From positions 39,020 through 103,019 of the forward strand of contig JAUVUZ010000009.1 of the NCBI GenBank assembly GCA_030604885.1: a stretch of DNA of 64,000 bases, in the 5' to 3' direction. Positions 45,214 to 53,199 of the stretch are shown piece by piece (the first letter of the stretch is position 1; each line of letters begins with the position of its first letter). The translations under genes were made by a program, and so were the position numbers. Origin of the DNA: Alphaproteobacteria bacterium. Lineage in GTDB: Bacteria > Pseudomonadota > Alphaproteobacteria > Rhodospirillales > Rhodospirillaceae. The notes beneath the pieces were generated by a model. It was not told where the DNA came from and did no database searches. It was given only the letters and a program-made list of their open reading frames with translations.

Positions 45214-46622
45214 TTCAGCAGCGCCCCCAGGCCGCGCCGGTCGGGGTCGCGCCCCACCGAACGGGAGAGACCGGCGCCGCGCGGATCGGCGGCGACGGTG
45301 CAAGTGGCGACGTTGGCGGGCGCGCCGTCGGGGCAGACCACGCCGGTGAGGCGGGTGCCCGCGTCGCCCGCCTTGGCCGCGGCGGCCGAAGCGTCGATAC
45401 CGTTGGCGCCGAGGATGCGGCCGCGCACCGCGAACTCCAGCACGTCGGCGGCGCCGCTGGCGCCCGCGCCGACGGCGGCGACCCTGAGGTCGTTGACGTG
45501 GTGGTTGGAGACCATCATCGGCAGCAGCGCCAGCGCGTCGGCCGGGCCGCCGAGCGGCGAATAGGCGAGCATGCCGGTGACGCCGTCGGCGTGGCCGCCG
45601 CCGAACATCTGCCCCATGGTGAGGGCGCAGGCCACCGCCATGCCGCCGCGATCCACCGCGACGAAGCCGGTCGCCCCCACCCCCGCCGGAGCGGCGGGCA
45701 CGGCGCGGGCGGCGGCCGCGTTCTCGCTTCCGGCGGCGCGCTTCCACGCCGCCGCCGCCTCCTCGCCGCCGAACGGCGCGGGCGGGAAGAACGCGGTCTC
45801 GTTGTCCACCGCCGCCTTCACCGGCTCCACGCGGCGGGCGAGGTAGCCGCGCAACGCGGCGCGGCGGGCGTCGGCCTGCTCCGCGTTGGCGTCGGCGATC
45901 ACGCCCGCGAGGCCGCCCGCGTAGGCCTCGCCCGCGCCCTTGATGCGCAGCGCGGTGAGGGCGCTGGCGAGGCGCGGCTGGGAGAGGCTGTCGCCCTCGC
46001 GCAGCAGCGCCCCCGCCGGGGCGAACACGGCGCGCATCTCGGCATCCAGCCCCATCGGCGAGCCGAGGGCTTCGAGATCGCGGGCCAGCGCGCGGGAGAC
46101 CGGCTGGCCGAAGCGCGCCATGTTCTCGGCGGGGGTGAGGATCTGCTCCCACCGCAGCGCGCCCGAGGCGGCATGCAGGGCGTAAAGCCCGCGCGGCAGC
46201 CCGGGGGCGAAGCCGCCGCCCGGCAACGCCTCTGGCAGGAAGGTGTAGACCTGCACAGATTTATCCTTGGGGTTGCGGCTGAGGCAGACGCCGCCGCCCA
46301 GCCACCCGGCGCGGGACGGCAGGGTGACGGTGAGGGTGGCGGCCATCGCCACCGCGGCGTCGGCGGCGGTGCCGCCGGTGGTCAGCACGTCCTCGCCCAC
46401 CAGCGCGGCGCGGGGTTCGTCGGCGGAGACGAACCCGGCGAACCCGGCGACGTAGCCGACCACGCCCTGGGCGGGCTTCTGCGGATCGCAGGCGGCGAGA
46501 CCGGCGCCGAGCGCGGCGATCAGGGTCCAGGCAAGCGCGGTTTGACCGCCGCGCGCCAGAAGGTTAGCTTTTCCCCCACGGATCGAAACGCGGGCAAGGG
46601 TATCGGAGATCGACGTGCGCAT
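45210..46622 (-). CDS. Gamma-glutamyltransferase-like lipoprotein, apparently lacking the catalytic threonine
   Basis: A protein of about 470 residues with a hydrophobic N-terminus ending in lipobox GLAAC, so probably envelope-anchored. Homology to GGT shows in LTTGGTAADAAVAMAATLTVTLP and GWLGGGVCL near the N-terminus, and in ATGFVAVDRGGMAVACALTMGQMFGGG near the autocleavage site. In active GGT that site reads T-T-H-x-S-x-x-D; here it reads A-T-G-F-V-A-V-D, so the nucleophilic threonine and next histidine appear replaced. The chain is also shorter than typical GGT (about 560-580). The start is uncertain: the ATG at 46622 overlaps the divergent bepA start. Confidence 0.72.
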   Translation of the reverse strand: MRTSISDTLARVSIRGGKANLLARGGQTALAWTLIAALGAGLAACDPQKPAQGVVGYVAGFAGFVSADEPRAALVGEDVLTTGGTAADAAVAMAATLTVTLPSRAGWLGGGVCLSRNPKDKSVQVYTFLPEALPGGGFAPGLPRGLYALHAASGALRWEQILTPAENMARFGQPVSRALARDLEALGSPMGLDAEMRAVFAPAGALLREGDSLSQPRLASALTALRIKGAGEAYAGGLAGVIADANAEQADARRAALRGYLARRVEPVKAAVDNETAFFPPAPFGGEEAAAAWKRAAGSENAAAARAVPAAPAGVGATGFVAVDRGGMAVACALTMGQMFGGGHADGVTGMLAYSPLGGPADALALLPMMVSNHHVNDLRVAAVGAGASGAADVLEFAVRGRILGANGIDASAAAAKAGDAGTRLTGVVCPDGAPANVATCTVAADPRGAGLSRSVGRDPDRRGLGALLK

Positions 46623-47985
46623 GAGGCTTCCGGCATTGCTGATGGCTGTGGCCGCGTGGGCGGCGCTCGCGGGCGGGGCGACCCCGGCGCGCGCGGCGAT
46701 GTCGCTGATCCGCGACGCGGAAATCGAAAATACCATCCATGACCTCGCCGCGCCACTGCTGCGCGCCGCCGATCTCGACGCCGACGCGCTCAAGATCCAC
46801 CTGGTCAAGGATCAGCGGCTCAACGCCTTCGTCACCCACGGCATGAACCTGTTCCTCAACACCGGCCTGCTGATGCGGGCGGAGGACCCGTCCGAGGTGA
46901 TGGGGGTGATGGCGCACGAATTCGGCCACATCACCGGCGGCCACATCATCCTGCGCGAGCAGCAGCTCGAGGCGACCCAGCGCAACCTCTGGCTCTCCTA
47001 CCTGCTGGGCGCGGCGGCGGCGCTCGCCACCGGGCGCGGCGAGGCGTTCGGCGGGGTGATGCTCGGCACCCAGAGCAGCCTGATCGAGAACCTCATGGCG
47101 TTCTCCCGCTCGGAGGAAAGCCAGGCGGACCAGGCGGGCCTCGAATACCTCGACGACATCGGCGTCTCCGCCGCCGGGCTGCTGAAGTTCATGCGGATTC
47201 TCGAAGGCCAGGAGCTGCTGGTGACGGCGCGCCAGGACCCCTACATGCGCACCCACCCGCTGAGCCGCGACCGCGTCGCCTTCATCGAGAACCACGTGCG
47301 CAACTCCAAGATTCCGCAGGACACCCTGCCCGCCGAGTGGAAGGACGCCTACGCCCGGGTGCGGGCCAAGCTGTTCGGCTTCCTCGACCCGCCGGGCCGC
47401 ACCCTGCAACGCTACCCCGAGACCGACGCCAGCCTGCCCGCCCGCTATGCCCGCGCCATCGCCTACTATCGCCAGGCCGACACCGTCCACGCGGTGGGGC
47501 TGATCGACCAGTTGATCCGCGCCGAACCGGCCAACCCCTACTTCCACGAACTCAAGGGGCAGGTGCTGTTCGAGGCGGGCGACGCCGACGCGGCGATTCC
47601 GCCCTACCGCGAGGCGGTGCGCCTGCTGCCGCGCGCCGCCCCCCTCCAGCTCGGCTTCGCCCGCGCCCTGATCGCGCGCGGCGGCGAGGCGGACTTCCGC
47701 GAGGCGGCCACCGCCCTGGAACAGGCCTTGCGCGAGGAGCCGGACGGCGCCTTCTATTGGCGTCAGCTGTCGATCGCCCGCGCCAACCTCCACGAGGAAG
47801 GCCCGGCCGCCTACGCGATGGCCGAGTACGCCCTGCGCACCGGGCGCAATTCGGAAGCCAAGTTCCACTCCGGCAAGGCGGCGCGGCTGCTGCCGGTGGG
47901 TTCGCCCGCGCGGCTGCGCGCCGAAGACATCCAGGCCGAGGCGGAGCGCCGCCTCGAACTCGAAAAGAAGGACAAGTCCCGTTGA
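46621..47985 (+). CDS. bepA: BepA-like periplasmic M48 metalloprotease with TPR repeats
   Basis: A 454-residue exported zinc protease resembling BepA/YfgC, which proofreads outer-membrane protein assembly such as LptD. After a signal peptide (LPALLMAVAAWAALAGGATPARA) the M48 domain has MAHEFGHITGGH with the HExxH zinc site, and ESQADQAGLEYLDDIG with the third ligand. The C-terminal half is TPR repeats (ARAIAYYRQADTVHAVGLIDQLI, NPYFHELKGQVLFEAGD). The ATG at 46621 or the GTG at 46615 may start it. The dsbA-like gene follows 23 bases later, a sensible partner since LptD needs correct disulfides. Confidence 0.92.
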   Translation: MRLPALLMAVAAWAALAGGATPARAAMSLIRDAEIENTIHDLAAPLLRAADLDADALKIHLVKDQRLNAFVTHGMNLFLNTGLLMRAEDPSEVMGVMAHEFGHITGGHIILREQQLEATQRNLWLSYLLGAAAALATGRGEAFGGVMLGTQSSLIENLMAFSRSEESQADQAGLEYLDDIGVSAAGLLKFMRILEGQELLVTARQDPYMRTHPLSRDRVAFIENHVRNSKIPQDTLPAEWKDAYARVRAKLFGFLDPPGRTLQRYPETDASLPARYARAIAYYRQADTVHAVGLIDQLIRAEPANPYFHELKGQVLFEAGDADAAIPPYREAVRLLPRAAPLQLGFARALIARGGEADFREAATALEQALREEPDGAFYWRQLSIARANLHEEGPAAYAMAEYALRTGRNSEAKFHSGKAARLLPVGSPARLRAEDIQAEAERRLELEKKDKSR

Positions 47986-48008
47986 CCCCCCGCATGCAAG
48001 GACCCGCG

Positions 48009-48758
48009 ATGCTCCGTTCCGTCCGCCGCGCCCTCCTCCTCGGCTGCCTGTGCCTGCCGCTCGCCCCCGCCCTCGCCGAGGAGCCGCCGCTCACCCCGGC
48101 GCAGGCCCAGGCGATGCGCGCGCTGGTGCGCCAGACCCTGATCGAGAACCCGGAAATCCTCGCCGAGGCGATGCAGGCCCTGCAGGTGAAGCGCGCCGGC
48201 GAGGCGGAGGCGATGCAGAAGGCGGCGATCCGCGACAACCGCTCCGCCCTGGTCCACGCCGACGATCCGTTCCTGGGGCCGAAGGCGGCGAAGGTCGCGG
48301 TGGTGGAGTTCTTCGATTACAACTGCGGCTACTGCCGCGCCGCCTTCCCCGACCTGCAGGCGACGCTCAAGGCCAACCCGGACGCCCGCATCGTCATCAA
48401 GGACCTGCCGGTGCTGGGGCCGGAGAGCGTGGCCGCCTCGCGCCTCGCCCTCGCCGCCCGCAAGCAGGGCAAATACGTGGAGTTCCACACCGCGCTGATG
48501 GCCACCCGCGCCCGCATCGACGAGGCGACGGCGCTGACGGTGGCGAAGACCGTCGGCCTCGACCTCGACAAGCTCAAGGCCGACGCCAAGGGCAAGGAGG
48601 TGGACGACACCCTCGCCCGCAACCACGCGCTGGCCGAGGCCCTCGGCATCACCGGCACGCCGAGCTTCGTGATCGGCGAGACCCTGATCCCCGGCAAGGT
48701 GTCGGCGGAGGTGCTGGGTCAAGCCCTCGCCGAGGCCCGCAAGACCGCCAAAAACTGA
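48009..48758 (+). CDS. DsbA-family thiol-disulfide protein (ScsC-like)
   Basis: Periplasmic thioredoxin-fold protein of 249 residues. A signal peptide (LLLGCLCLPLAPALA) precedes a helical N-terminal region (QAMRALVRQTLIENPEILAEAMQALQ) like that of trimerising ScsC or BdbD-like proteins, then the active site C-G-Y-C in FFDYNCGYCRAAFPD. The cis-proline loop is GTPSFVIG. ATG at 48009 is preceded by AAGGA; another in-frame ATG at 47994 is possible. It may oxidise or isomerise outer-membrane substrates of the upstream BepA-like protease; the direction cannot be told from sequence. Confidence 0.9.
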   Translation: MLRSVRRALLLGCLCLPLAPALAEEPPLTPAQAQAMRALVRQTLIENPEILAEAMQALQVKRAGEAEAMQKAAIRDNRSALVHADDPFLGPKAAKVAVVEFFDYNCGYCRAAFPDLQATLKANPDARIVIKDLPVLGPESVAASRLALAARKQGKYVEFHTALMATRARIDEATALTVAKTVGLDLDKLKADAKGKEVDDTLARNHALAEALGITGTPSFVIGETLIPGKVSAEVLGQALAEARKTAKN

Positions 48759-48764
48759 CCCCCG

Positions 48765-48796
48765 CCCTGCCCCGCCGCTTTTTCGGCGGGGCAGGG
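48765..48796 (+). terminator. Probable terminator hairpin after the dsbA-like gene
   Basis: A perfect 13-bp stem (CCCTGCCCCGCCG/CGGCGGGGCAGGG) has a T-rich six-base loop. There is no T-run after the stem, so termination strength is uncertain, but it sits seven bases after the stop codon in the normal place. Confidence 0.6.
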
Positions 48797-48898
48797 TTCC
48801 GGATTCCGCATGGAGCGGAACGCATTCGGCATTGGAACCGCGGCGACTCCGGCACTACCTTGGCCTCGCCACCCCCTGCCGCGAAGGCCCCGCCCCGA

Positions 48899-49837
48899 AT
48901 GCTCGCCGAAAGCCTCCACCACATCCTCCTCTCCGCGCCCCTGTTCCTGCTGATCGCCGTGGGCTACGCCGCGGCGAAGCTCGCCAAGTGGCCGCCGGGC
49001 GCGGCGGACTTCATGTCGAAGTTCGTGTTCTACATTCCGCTCCCGGCGCTTCTGTTCAGCACCATGTCGCGGTTTTCGGCGCTGCCGCCGGTGGATTTCC
49101 GCCTGCTGATCGCGTTCTTCGGCAGCTGCATCGTGGTGTTCTTCATCGGCCGCCTGGTGTCGTGGAAGCTGTTCGGCCTCGACGGCGTGTCGCAGTCGGT
49201 GTTCGGCGTCGGCTGCATCTTCTCGAACAACGTGTTCCTCGGGATTCCGCTGGCCAAGGCGACGCTCGGCGAGGCGGCGCTGCCCTCGGTGTCGCTGATC
49301 GTGGCGTTCAACGCGCTGATCCTCTGGACCCTGGTGACGGTGTCGGTGGAGTGGTCGCTGCACGGCAGCCTGTCGCTCAGGGGCTTCGCCAAGATGGCGA
49401 AAGGCGTGCTCACCAACCCGATCGTCATGGCGATCGCCGCCGGGCTGGCGTTCGACGCCAGCGGCCTCGCGCTGCCCGCGGTGCTGGCGGCGCCCATCGG
49501 CATGCTGGCGCAGTCGGCCTCGCCGATGGCGCTGGTGGTGCTGGGAATGGGTCTGGCGAAGTTCGGCTTCGTCGCCGGGTGGCGGGAGGGATCGGCGATC
49601 GCCGCGTTCAAGCTGGCGGTGCAGCCCCTGGTGGTGTGGGGGCTGGCGCGGCTCTTGGGCCTTCCGGCCCTCGAAACCCAGGTGATCGTGATGCTGGCGT
49701 CGATCGCCGTGGGCTTCAACGTCTACCTGATGGCCAACCAGTTCCGGAAGATGGAAGGCGCGGTCGCCTCGGCCACCGTGCTCTCCACCCTGTTCGCGGC
49801 GGTGACGACGCCGGTGGCGATCGCCCTGGCCCACTGA
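48899..49837 (+). CDS. AEC-family permease (auxin efflux carrier-like)
   Basis: Ten-helix inner-membrane transporter of 312 residues in the AEC/Mem_trans family. It begins ILLSAPLFLLIAVGYAAAKLAKW and shows the internal pseudo-repeat with FVFYIPLPALLFSTMSRF in the first half and the conserved NPIVMAIAAGL and SASPMALVVLGMGLAKF in the second. Bacterial members export or import malate, malonate or other organic acids; the substrate is unknown here. The start ATG is at 48899. It converges on flgE. Confidence 0.9.
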   Translation: MLAESLHHILLSAPLFLLIAVGYAAAKLAKWPPGAADFMSKFVFYIPLPALLFSTMSRFSALPPVDFRLLIAFFGSCIVVFFIGRLVSWKLFGLDGVSQSVFGVGCIFSNNVFLGIPLAKATLGEAALPSVSLIVAFNALILWTLVTVSVEWSLHGSLSLRGFAKMAKGVLTNPIVMAIAAGLAFDASGLALPAVLAAPIGMLAQSASPMALVVLGMGLAKFGFVAGWREGSAIAAFKLAVQPLVVWGLARLLGLPALETQVIVMLASIAVGFNVYLMANQFRKMEGAVASATVLSTLFAAVTTPVAIALAH

Positions 49838-49851
49838 AGCGCTAAGGCGCC

Positions 49852-51090
49852 TCAGCGTTTCAGGTTCGAGGCCACCTGCATCATCTCGTCGACGGTGCGG
49901 AAGTTGGTGGAGGCCATCGAGTAGGCCTTCTGCACCATCATCATCCGGGTGAACTCGTCGGCCATGTCGACGTTCGACGCCTCGAGGCTGCCGACGACGA
50001 GCGAGGTGCCCTCCTCCTGGCTTTCGAGATCGCGCACCGAGGCGCGGCCGGAGGCGTCGGTCTCGCGGAACAGGTTGCCGGTGATCGCCTCCAGGCTGTT
50101 GGGCGCGACGAACTTGGCGATCGCGAGCTTGTAGAGCGGGCGGTTGTGGCCGTTGGTGTAGCTGCCCCACAGCACGCCGTTCTCGTCGAAGCTCTCGTCG
50201 TAGAGGCGACCCGCCGGGCTGCCGTTCTGGTCGGTGCGGTAGATCACCTTGGCGTCGGCGTACTGCTCCATTTTCGAGAGGTCGATGGCGACGGTGGAGG
50301 TGGTGCCGTCGTCCCAGGTGATCGGCACCGACACCGGCCCCTGCGGCGAAAGCACCTTGCCCGAACTGGTGAAGGCGACGGCGGTGGCGCCCAGCATCGC
50401 CGGATCCACGGTGCCGCCGCCGACGGCGAAATCCACCGTCCAGGCGTTGGCGCCGGTCTTGGTCCAGATGTAGTTGAGGGACTGGGCGTTCCACGCCTGG
50501 TCGTAGACCGTGCCCTGCAGCGACACGCTTTCCCCCACCGGCAGGTTGGAGGGCACGTTGGCCGCCATCAGCGCGGTGGTGGTGGCCTGGCCGTTGATTT
50601 CGTCGAGCGCGAAGGAGCGCACCGGCACCAGCGCGCCCGAGGTGTTGAAGCTGCCGTCCTCGGCCGCGGCCCAACCCAGCAGATATTGCCCCTTGGCGGT
50701 GGTGTAGAACGCCTGCTGGCTGCCGTTGCCCACGTCGACGTAGCGCTGTTGCAGCGCGCCATCGCGGGTGTACATCGTTTCCGACCGGCCGCCGAAGCTG
50801 CTCGTCACCATGAAGAAGCCGTCGCCGTTGATGGCGAGGTCGTCGGCGCGGCCGGTGGCGCGCACCATCCCCTGCCCCCACACCTCGCGGCGGTCCACCG
50901 CCTGCACGCCCATCCGCTCGCGCCCGGCGGCGGTGCCGCGCTGGGCCGTCAGCAGCGTCTGGAACAGGGTGTCCTCGCGCTTGTAGGCGGTGGTGTTGAC
51001 GTTGGCGATGTTGTTGCTGACCGTCTGCATGCCTTGGCTTTGCGCCATCATCGCAAGCGAGCTGCAGTTCAGTGCACCGATCAGGCTCAT
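49852..51090 (-). CDS. flgE: Flagellar hook protein FlgE
   Basis: Structural subunit of the flagellar hook; 412 residues. The N-terminus has the flagellar rod/hook signature (SLIGALNCSSLAMMAQSQGMQTVSNNIANVNTTAYKR) and the C-terminus the matching coiled-coil segment (LEASNVDMADEFTRMMMVQKAYSMASTNFRTVDEMMQVAS). In between, DDLAINGDGFFMV and the D1/D2 beta domains fit hook rather than rod proteins. The start ATG at 51090 has a GAGGA site. No other flagellar genes lie nearby, so this is either an isolated hook gene or a second copy. FlgF/FlgG are unlikely given the length and internal domain. Confidence 0.86.
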   Translation of the reverse strand: MSLIGALNCSSLAMMAQSQGMQTVSNNIANVNTTAYKREDTLFQTLLTAQRGTAAGRERMGVQAVDRREVWGQGMVRATGRADDLAINGDGFFMVTSSFGGRSETMYTRDGALQQRYVDVGNGSQQAFYTTAKGQYLLGWAAAEDGSFNTSGALVPVRSFALDEINGQATTTALMAANVPSNLPVGESVSLQGTVYDQAWNAQSLNYIWTKTGANAWTVDFAVGGGTVDPAMLGATAVAFTSSGKVLSPQGPVSVPITWDDGTTSTVAIDLSKMEQYADAKVIYRTDQNGSPAGRLYDESFDENGVLWGSYTNGHNRPLYKLAIAKFVAPNSLEAITGNLFRETDASGRASVRDLESQEEGTSLVVGSLEASNVDMADEFTRMMMVQKAYSMASTNFRTVDEMMQVASNLKR

Positions 51091-51193
51091 GGTCGCGTCC
51101 TCGAGAGAGAAAAACCCGAAGACTGGTCTGCAAGCCCCGCGCCAAACCCAAGGCACGGAAATCGTTGAAAAACCAGGAAGGAAGAAGCGCGAA

Positions 51194-51236
51194 GGCGGCA
51201 GTTCTTGCCGGGGCCCGGACGGCAGAACCTGCCGCC
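51194..51236 (-). terminator. Hairpin after the decarboxylase gene
   Basis: On the minus strand GGCGGCAGGTTCT pairs with AGAACTGCCGCC except for one bulged base, forming a long stem downstream of the decarboxylase stop. No clear T-run follows. It may be an end-of-transcript structure. Confidence 0.45.
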
Positions 51237-51265
51237 CGGGAAGCTCGAAGACGAGAAAGTCCGGC

Positions 51266-52396
51266 TCAGATGCAGTACTGGCGCAACGGCGCGAAGCCGT
51301 TGAAGTTCACCGAGGCGTAGGAGGTGGTGTACGCGCCGGTCGAGTGGAACTCGATCTTGTCGCCGGGTTCGAGGTCCACCGGCAGGCAATAGCCCGCCTT
51401 GTCGTAGATCACGTCCACCGAATCGCAGGTCGGACCGGCGAGGATCACCGGCGCCGTGTCCGCGCCGTCGCGGCTGGTGGTGACGCGGTACTTGATCGCC
51501 TCGTCCATGGTCTCGGCGAGGCCGTTGAAGCGGCCCACGTCGAGGAACACCCAGCGGCGCTCGTCGTCGTAGGACTTCTTCGACACCAGCACCACCTCCG
51601 CCTGGAGGATGCCGCTGTCGCCCACCAGGGAGCGGCCCGGCTCGATCATCAGCGCCGGAATGCGGTTGCCGAAGTGGTTGGTGATGGCGTGCATCACCGC
51701 CCCGGCGTAGGCGGGCAGGCCCTCGACCTCGTCGAGGTAGTGGGCGGGGAAGCCGCCGCCCAGGTTCACCGCCTTCAGCTCGATGCCGCGCTCCTGCAGC
51801 GACGAGAACAGCATCGCCACCCGGGCGAGCGCCACGTCCCACTGGTCGAGGGCGGTCTGCTGCGAGCCGACGTGGAACGACACGCCGAACGGCTCGAGGC
51901 CGAGATCGCGGGCTTCGGTGAGGAGGTCGGCCGCCATGTCGACGGCGCAGCCGAACTTCTTGCTCAGCGGCCACTGGGCGCCGGTGTTCTCGACGAGAAT
52001 CCGGCAGTAGACGCGGCTGCCCGGCGCGGAGCGGGCGATCTTGTGCAGCTCCTGCTGGGAATCGATGGCATAGAGGCGAACGCCCCTCCCGAAGGCTTCC
52101 CGAACGTCGGATTCCTTCTTGATGGTGTTGCCGAACGAGATGTTCCGCGGGTCCGCCCCGGCCGCGAGGCAGAGGTCGATTTCCGGCAGGCTCGCGGTGT
52201 CGAAGGACGAGCCTTCGGCGGCCAGCATCCGCACCACTTCGGGCGCCGGATTGGCCTTCACCGCGTAGTAGACCTGCGCCAGCGGCAGGTGCTCGCGAAG
52301 ATTGCGGTAGTTCTGACGGATGATTTCCAGGTCCACCACCACGCAGGGGGTGGGCGGACGCTGCTGCTCCAGGAATTCACGAATACGTTCGGACAT
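51266..52396 (-). CDS. Ornithine/lysine decarboxylase, alanine racemase-fold
   Basis: PLP enzyme of 376 residues in fold type III that makes putrescine (or cadaverine). K47 in YYAVKANP binds PLP; HVGSQQ, NLGGGFPAHY and EPGRSLVGDSG are conserved, and GPTCDSVD supplies the catalytic cysteine and aspartate at the dimer interface. This is the eukaryotic-type ODC common in alphaproteobacteria. The ATG at 52396 is preferred, with a TTG three codons upstream. The unusually long non-coding stretch before it suggests leader-RNA control by polyamines. Whether ornithine or lysine is preferred is not decidable here. Confidence 0.93.
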   Translation of the reverse strand: MSERIREFLEQQRPPTPCVVVDLEIIRQNYRNLREHLPLAQVYYAVKANPAPEVVRMLAAEGSSFDTASLPEIDLCLAAGADPRNISFGNTIKKESDVREAFGRGVRLYAIDSQQELHKIARSAPGSRVYCRILVENTGAQWPLSKKFGCAVDMAADLLTEARDLGLEPFGVSFHVGSQQTALDQWDVALARVAMLFSSLQERGIELKAVNLGGGFPAHYLDEVEGLPAYAGAVMHAITNHFGNRIPALMIEPGRSLVGDSGILQAEVVLVSKKSYDDERRWVFLDVGRFNGLAETMDEAIKYRVTTSRDGADTAPVILAGPTCDSVDVIYDKAGYCLPVDLEPGDKIEFHSTGAYTTSYASVNFNGFAPLRQYCI

Positions 52397-53149
52397 CGTC
52401 TTCAAGTCCCCCGTTCGAAGGACCAGGCCGGATCACACGATCACATAGGCGCAGGTCATCGGATAATTGGTCCAACGACATGTCTTCCGGGCGAACCCGA
52501 AAGACACCCCGTAATTCCGACCGGGATCCGATCTGGGGAGAAAACGCTTACGACGCACCGCGGCACAAGAAAACCGACCCTCGGTTATTCTTGCCCCGAC
52601 CCCCGGCAAGGGGCGGCGCAATCTGCCTCTGACGTACACAATACGCAATACGGCGGTCGTAGTGTTTCCACCCCGGACTTTCGCCCGGTCACGTGTCGTG
52701 CGTCGTTGCGTAGCCACCAAGGGTCAGAGGCACGTGCGCAAGGACGACCCATATAGTCCGAACCCAACCCCCGGTAAAGAAAAAATCCATAGAAAAATCG
52801 CACCTCCCGCATGACCGGTGCGCATACCTATTTTCGTTGTGCCGCGCCCATTTCGGGCTGCGGATTCCGCGCCTCGGAAATCCTGAAAAAATCCATATTT
52901 CCTGAATAGTTACCAAGACGCCCCGACCCGACGCGGCGAGGGCCTCGCCCACGCGCCCGCCCCACCCCGCCCGCGCGGGGTGGTGGCGGCGGCGCAGATG
53001 GTTATTGTGTCGAAACAATCTTCGGCCAAGATTTCGACCGCAAGATACACGGCGGCGACAGAATTCAACGCGAAATATGCGCCGCGTCGCCCGCCCGGGT
53101 CTTGCCCGCGCGGGAGTCGGCCCCGGCGCAGCGCCTTGGGCGGCCAACG
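52397..53149 (-). promoter_or_regulatory. Long leader/promoter region of the decarboxylase, candidate speF-type RNA
   Basis: About 750 bases upstream of the decarboxylase hold no supported gene. Alphaproteobacterial ornithine decarboxylase genes are known to carry the speF RNA motif, a structured leader of several hundred nt, and the part from about 52880 to 52400 is in the right place and size. Strong local stems are visible: 52481-52506, and CACCCCGC/GCGGGGTG at 52963-52982. Two copies of GAAAAAATCCATA occur near 52778 and 52885. I cannot recall the motif's conserved bases well enough to confirm it. Confidence 0.4.
52481..52506 (-). promoter_or_regulatory. TTCG-capped hairpin in the decarboxylase leader
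   Basis: On the minus strand TGTCTTTCGGG-TTCG-CCCGGAAGACA forms an 11-bp stem with one U-G pair and a TTCG tetraloop. It ends about 85 nt before the decarboxylase ATG and could be part of a leader switch. Confidence 0.5.
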
Positions 53150-53178
53150 AAAAAGGCTCCGCCGACGGGCGGCGGAGC
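53150..53178 (-). terminator. Rho-independent terminator of thiSG
   Basis: On the minus strand a perfect 9-bp stem (GCTCCGCCG/CGGCGGAGC) with a five-base loop is followed by a run of five T's, just after the thiSG stop. Confidence 0.9.
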
Positions 53179-53199
53179 GTCGAAGACGAGCATCAAGTC

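Noticed and set aside
52433..52720. A 95-codon minus-strand open frame upstream of the decarboxylase
   Set aside because: Arg-rich, no recognisable domain and no ribosome site; it lies in what looks like a structured leader.
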